From Nitrospirota bacterium (GTDB taxonomy: Bacteria; Nitrospirota; Nitrospiria; Nitrospirales; UBA8639): a DNA stretch of 5,011 bases. How positions within the stretch are numbered: position 1 is the first letter of the stretch; each line of letters opens with the position of its first letter. The notes below the pieces were generated by a model. The model worked only from the letters and a program-made list of their open reading frames with translations. It searched no databases and was not told the origin of the DNA. Where the stretch lies: assembly GCA_029879555.1 (NCBI GenBank), contig JAOUQB010000220.1:1-5011 (forward strand). Direction: 5' to 3'. Positions 4,224 through 5,011 of this stretch are shown here, one piece after another. Made by a program: the position numbers and the translations under genes.

Positions 4224-5011
4224 ATGGCATTTGATAGCGAAAAAATGAAGCTTGAACTGACTCCCGCGCATTACGGGGATGTGCTGTTGCCCATTGGGGT
4301 GGTGGGGCTGCTGCTACTCATGTTGCTGCCCCTTCCGTCCTTTATGCTGGACTTGTTTTTGTCCTTCAGCATTACCCTCGCGATGTTGATTTTACTCGTC
4401 ACCATGCATTCTGGCCGTCCGGCCGAATTTTCCGTCTTTCCGACCGTGGTCTTACTCACCACATTATTTCGCTTGGCCTTAAATATTGCGTCGACCCGTG
4501 CGATTTTGTTGCATGGCAGTGAAGGCCCGGCCGCGGCAGGGGAAGTCATTCGAGTGTTCGGCGAGTTTGTGGTAGGCGGAAATTTCGCCGTCGGGATTGT
4601 CGTCTTTTCGATTCTCGTTATTATCAATTTTGTCGTGATTACCAAAGGCGCCACCCGTATTGCGGAAGTCGCCGCCCGGTTTACCTTGGATGCGATGCCA
4701 GGGCGGCAGATGAGTATCGATGCAGATTTAAATGCCGGCATGATTGATGAGGCCGAAGCGAGAAAACGTCGAGAGATGATTTCGCAAGAGGCAGATTTTT
4801 ATGGTTCGATGGATGGTGCTAGTAAATTTGTACGCGGCGATGCGATTGCGGCTTTGCTGATTATTTTCATCAATGTGATCGGTGGTCTGGCGATCGGGGT
4901 GCTTGATCATGGCATGTCCATTGAGGCGGCGGCTAAACGGTTTACCTTGCTGACCGTGGGGGATGCCATTATCGCGCAAATCCCTGCGCTCATTATGTCG
5001 ACGGCAGCCGG
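4224..5011 (+). CDS. flhA: Flagellar export protein FlhA, 3' truncated by the window edge
   Basis: The first 262 codons (plus two bases) of FlhA, a protein of about 690-700 residues in the FHIPEP family. Only the membrane domain is visible; the cytoplasmic substrate/chaperone-binding domain lies beyond the edge. Hydrophobic segments fall near 20-37, 42-60, 115-139, 207-228 and 245-262. Landmarks: '[20 protein letters not shown]' (72-91), '[20 protein letters not shown]' (137-156), the family signature '[17 protein letters not shown]' (156-172), and '[14 protein letters not shown]' with Lys201 and Asp206, which correspond to Salmonella Lys203 and Asp208 linked to proton-driven export. The signature has Arg161 where Lys is usual (MPGKQM). 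ATG 4224 gives the normal short polar N-terminus; an in-frame TAA at 4212-4214 rules out a longer start. FlhA couples proton flux to protein export in the flagellar basal body. Confidence 0.96.
   Translation, partial: MAFDSEKMKLELTPAHYGDVLLPIGVVGLLLLMLLPLPSFMLDLFLSFSITLAMLILLVTMHSGRPAEFSVFPTVVLLTTLFRLALNIASTRAILLHGSEGPAAAGEVIRVFGEFVVGGNFAVGIVVFSILVIINFVVITKGATRIAEVAARFTLDAMPGRQMSIDADLNAGMIDEAEARKRREMISQEADFYGSMDGASKFVRGDAIAALLIIFINVIGGLAIGVLDHGMSIEAAAKRFTLLTVGDAIIAQIPALIMSTAA

Noticed and set aside
4271..4741. 156-codon open frame on the - strand inside flhA
   Set aside because: It is a low-complexity (Ser/Thr/Lys/Asn-rich) shadow of the conserved FlhA membrane domain on the other strand.

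Overview
The window is a run of seven co-directional genes (+ strand) for the flagellar C-ring and the flagellar type III export gate, in the order fliN, fliO, fliP, fliQ, fliR, flhB and flhA. fliN begins at base 1 and flhA runs off the right edge. Each gene was identified from family-defining motifs in its translation. There are no RNA genes, insertion sequences, CRISPR arrays or unknown large genes. No promoter or intrinsic terminator is recognisable, and the tight spacing suggests one transcription unit.

Layout: fliN (C-ring/export-dock SpoA protein), a repeat-filled gap, fliO overlapping fliP by 7 nt, a repeat-filled gap, fliQ, a repeat-filled gap, fliR overlapping flhB by 8 nt, a repeat-filled gap, and 5'-partial flhA (262 codons visible). 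FliP, FliQ and FliR form the export pore in the inner membrane, FliO helps assemble it, FlhB is the autocleaving substrate-specificity switch, and FlhA is the proton-coupled export component. FliN docks the FliH/FliI ATPase complex and takes part in motor switching.

The unusual part is the intergenic DNA. Every junction that is not a gene overlap (four of four) carries a diverged inverted repeat built from tandem 7-bp units, consensus GTRARRC on one arm and its complement GYYTYAC on the other. Each unit contains TRA, and 7 is not a multiple of 3, so three tandem units put a stop codon in all three frames. The inverted layout does the same for the opposite strand. The stop codons of fliQ and flhB lie inside such units. 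In three of the four gaps a mini-ORF of 14 to 28 codons ends just before, or overlaps, the next gene's start.

Organism: a flagellated diderm bacterium of medium GC content. The gene order is widespread and does not identify a phylum. Heptamer-type intergenic repeats of this flavour resemble what I recall from Nitrospira/Nitrospirota genomes, so that is my best guess at moderate to low confidence. It is inference from memory, not a search result.
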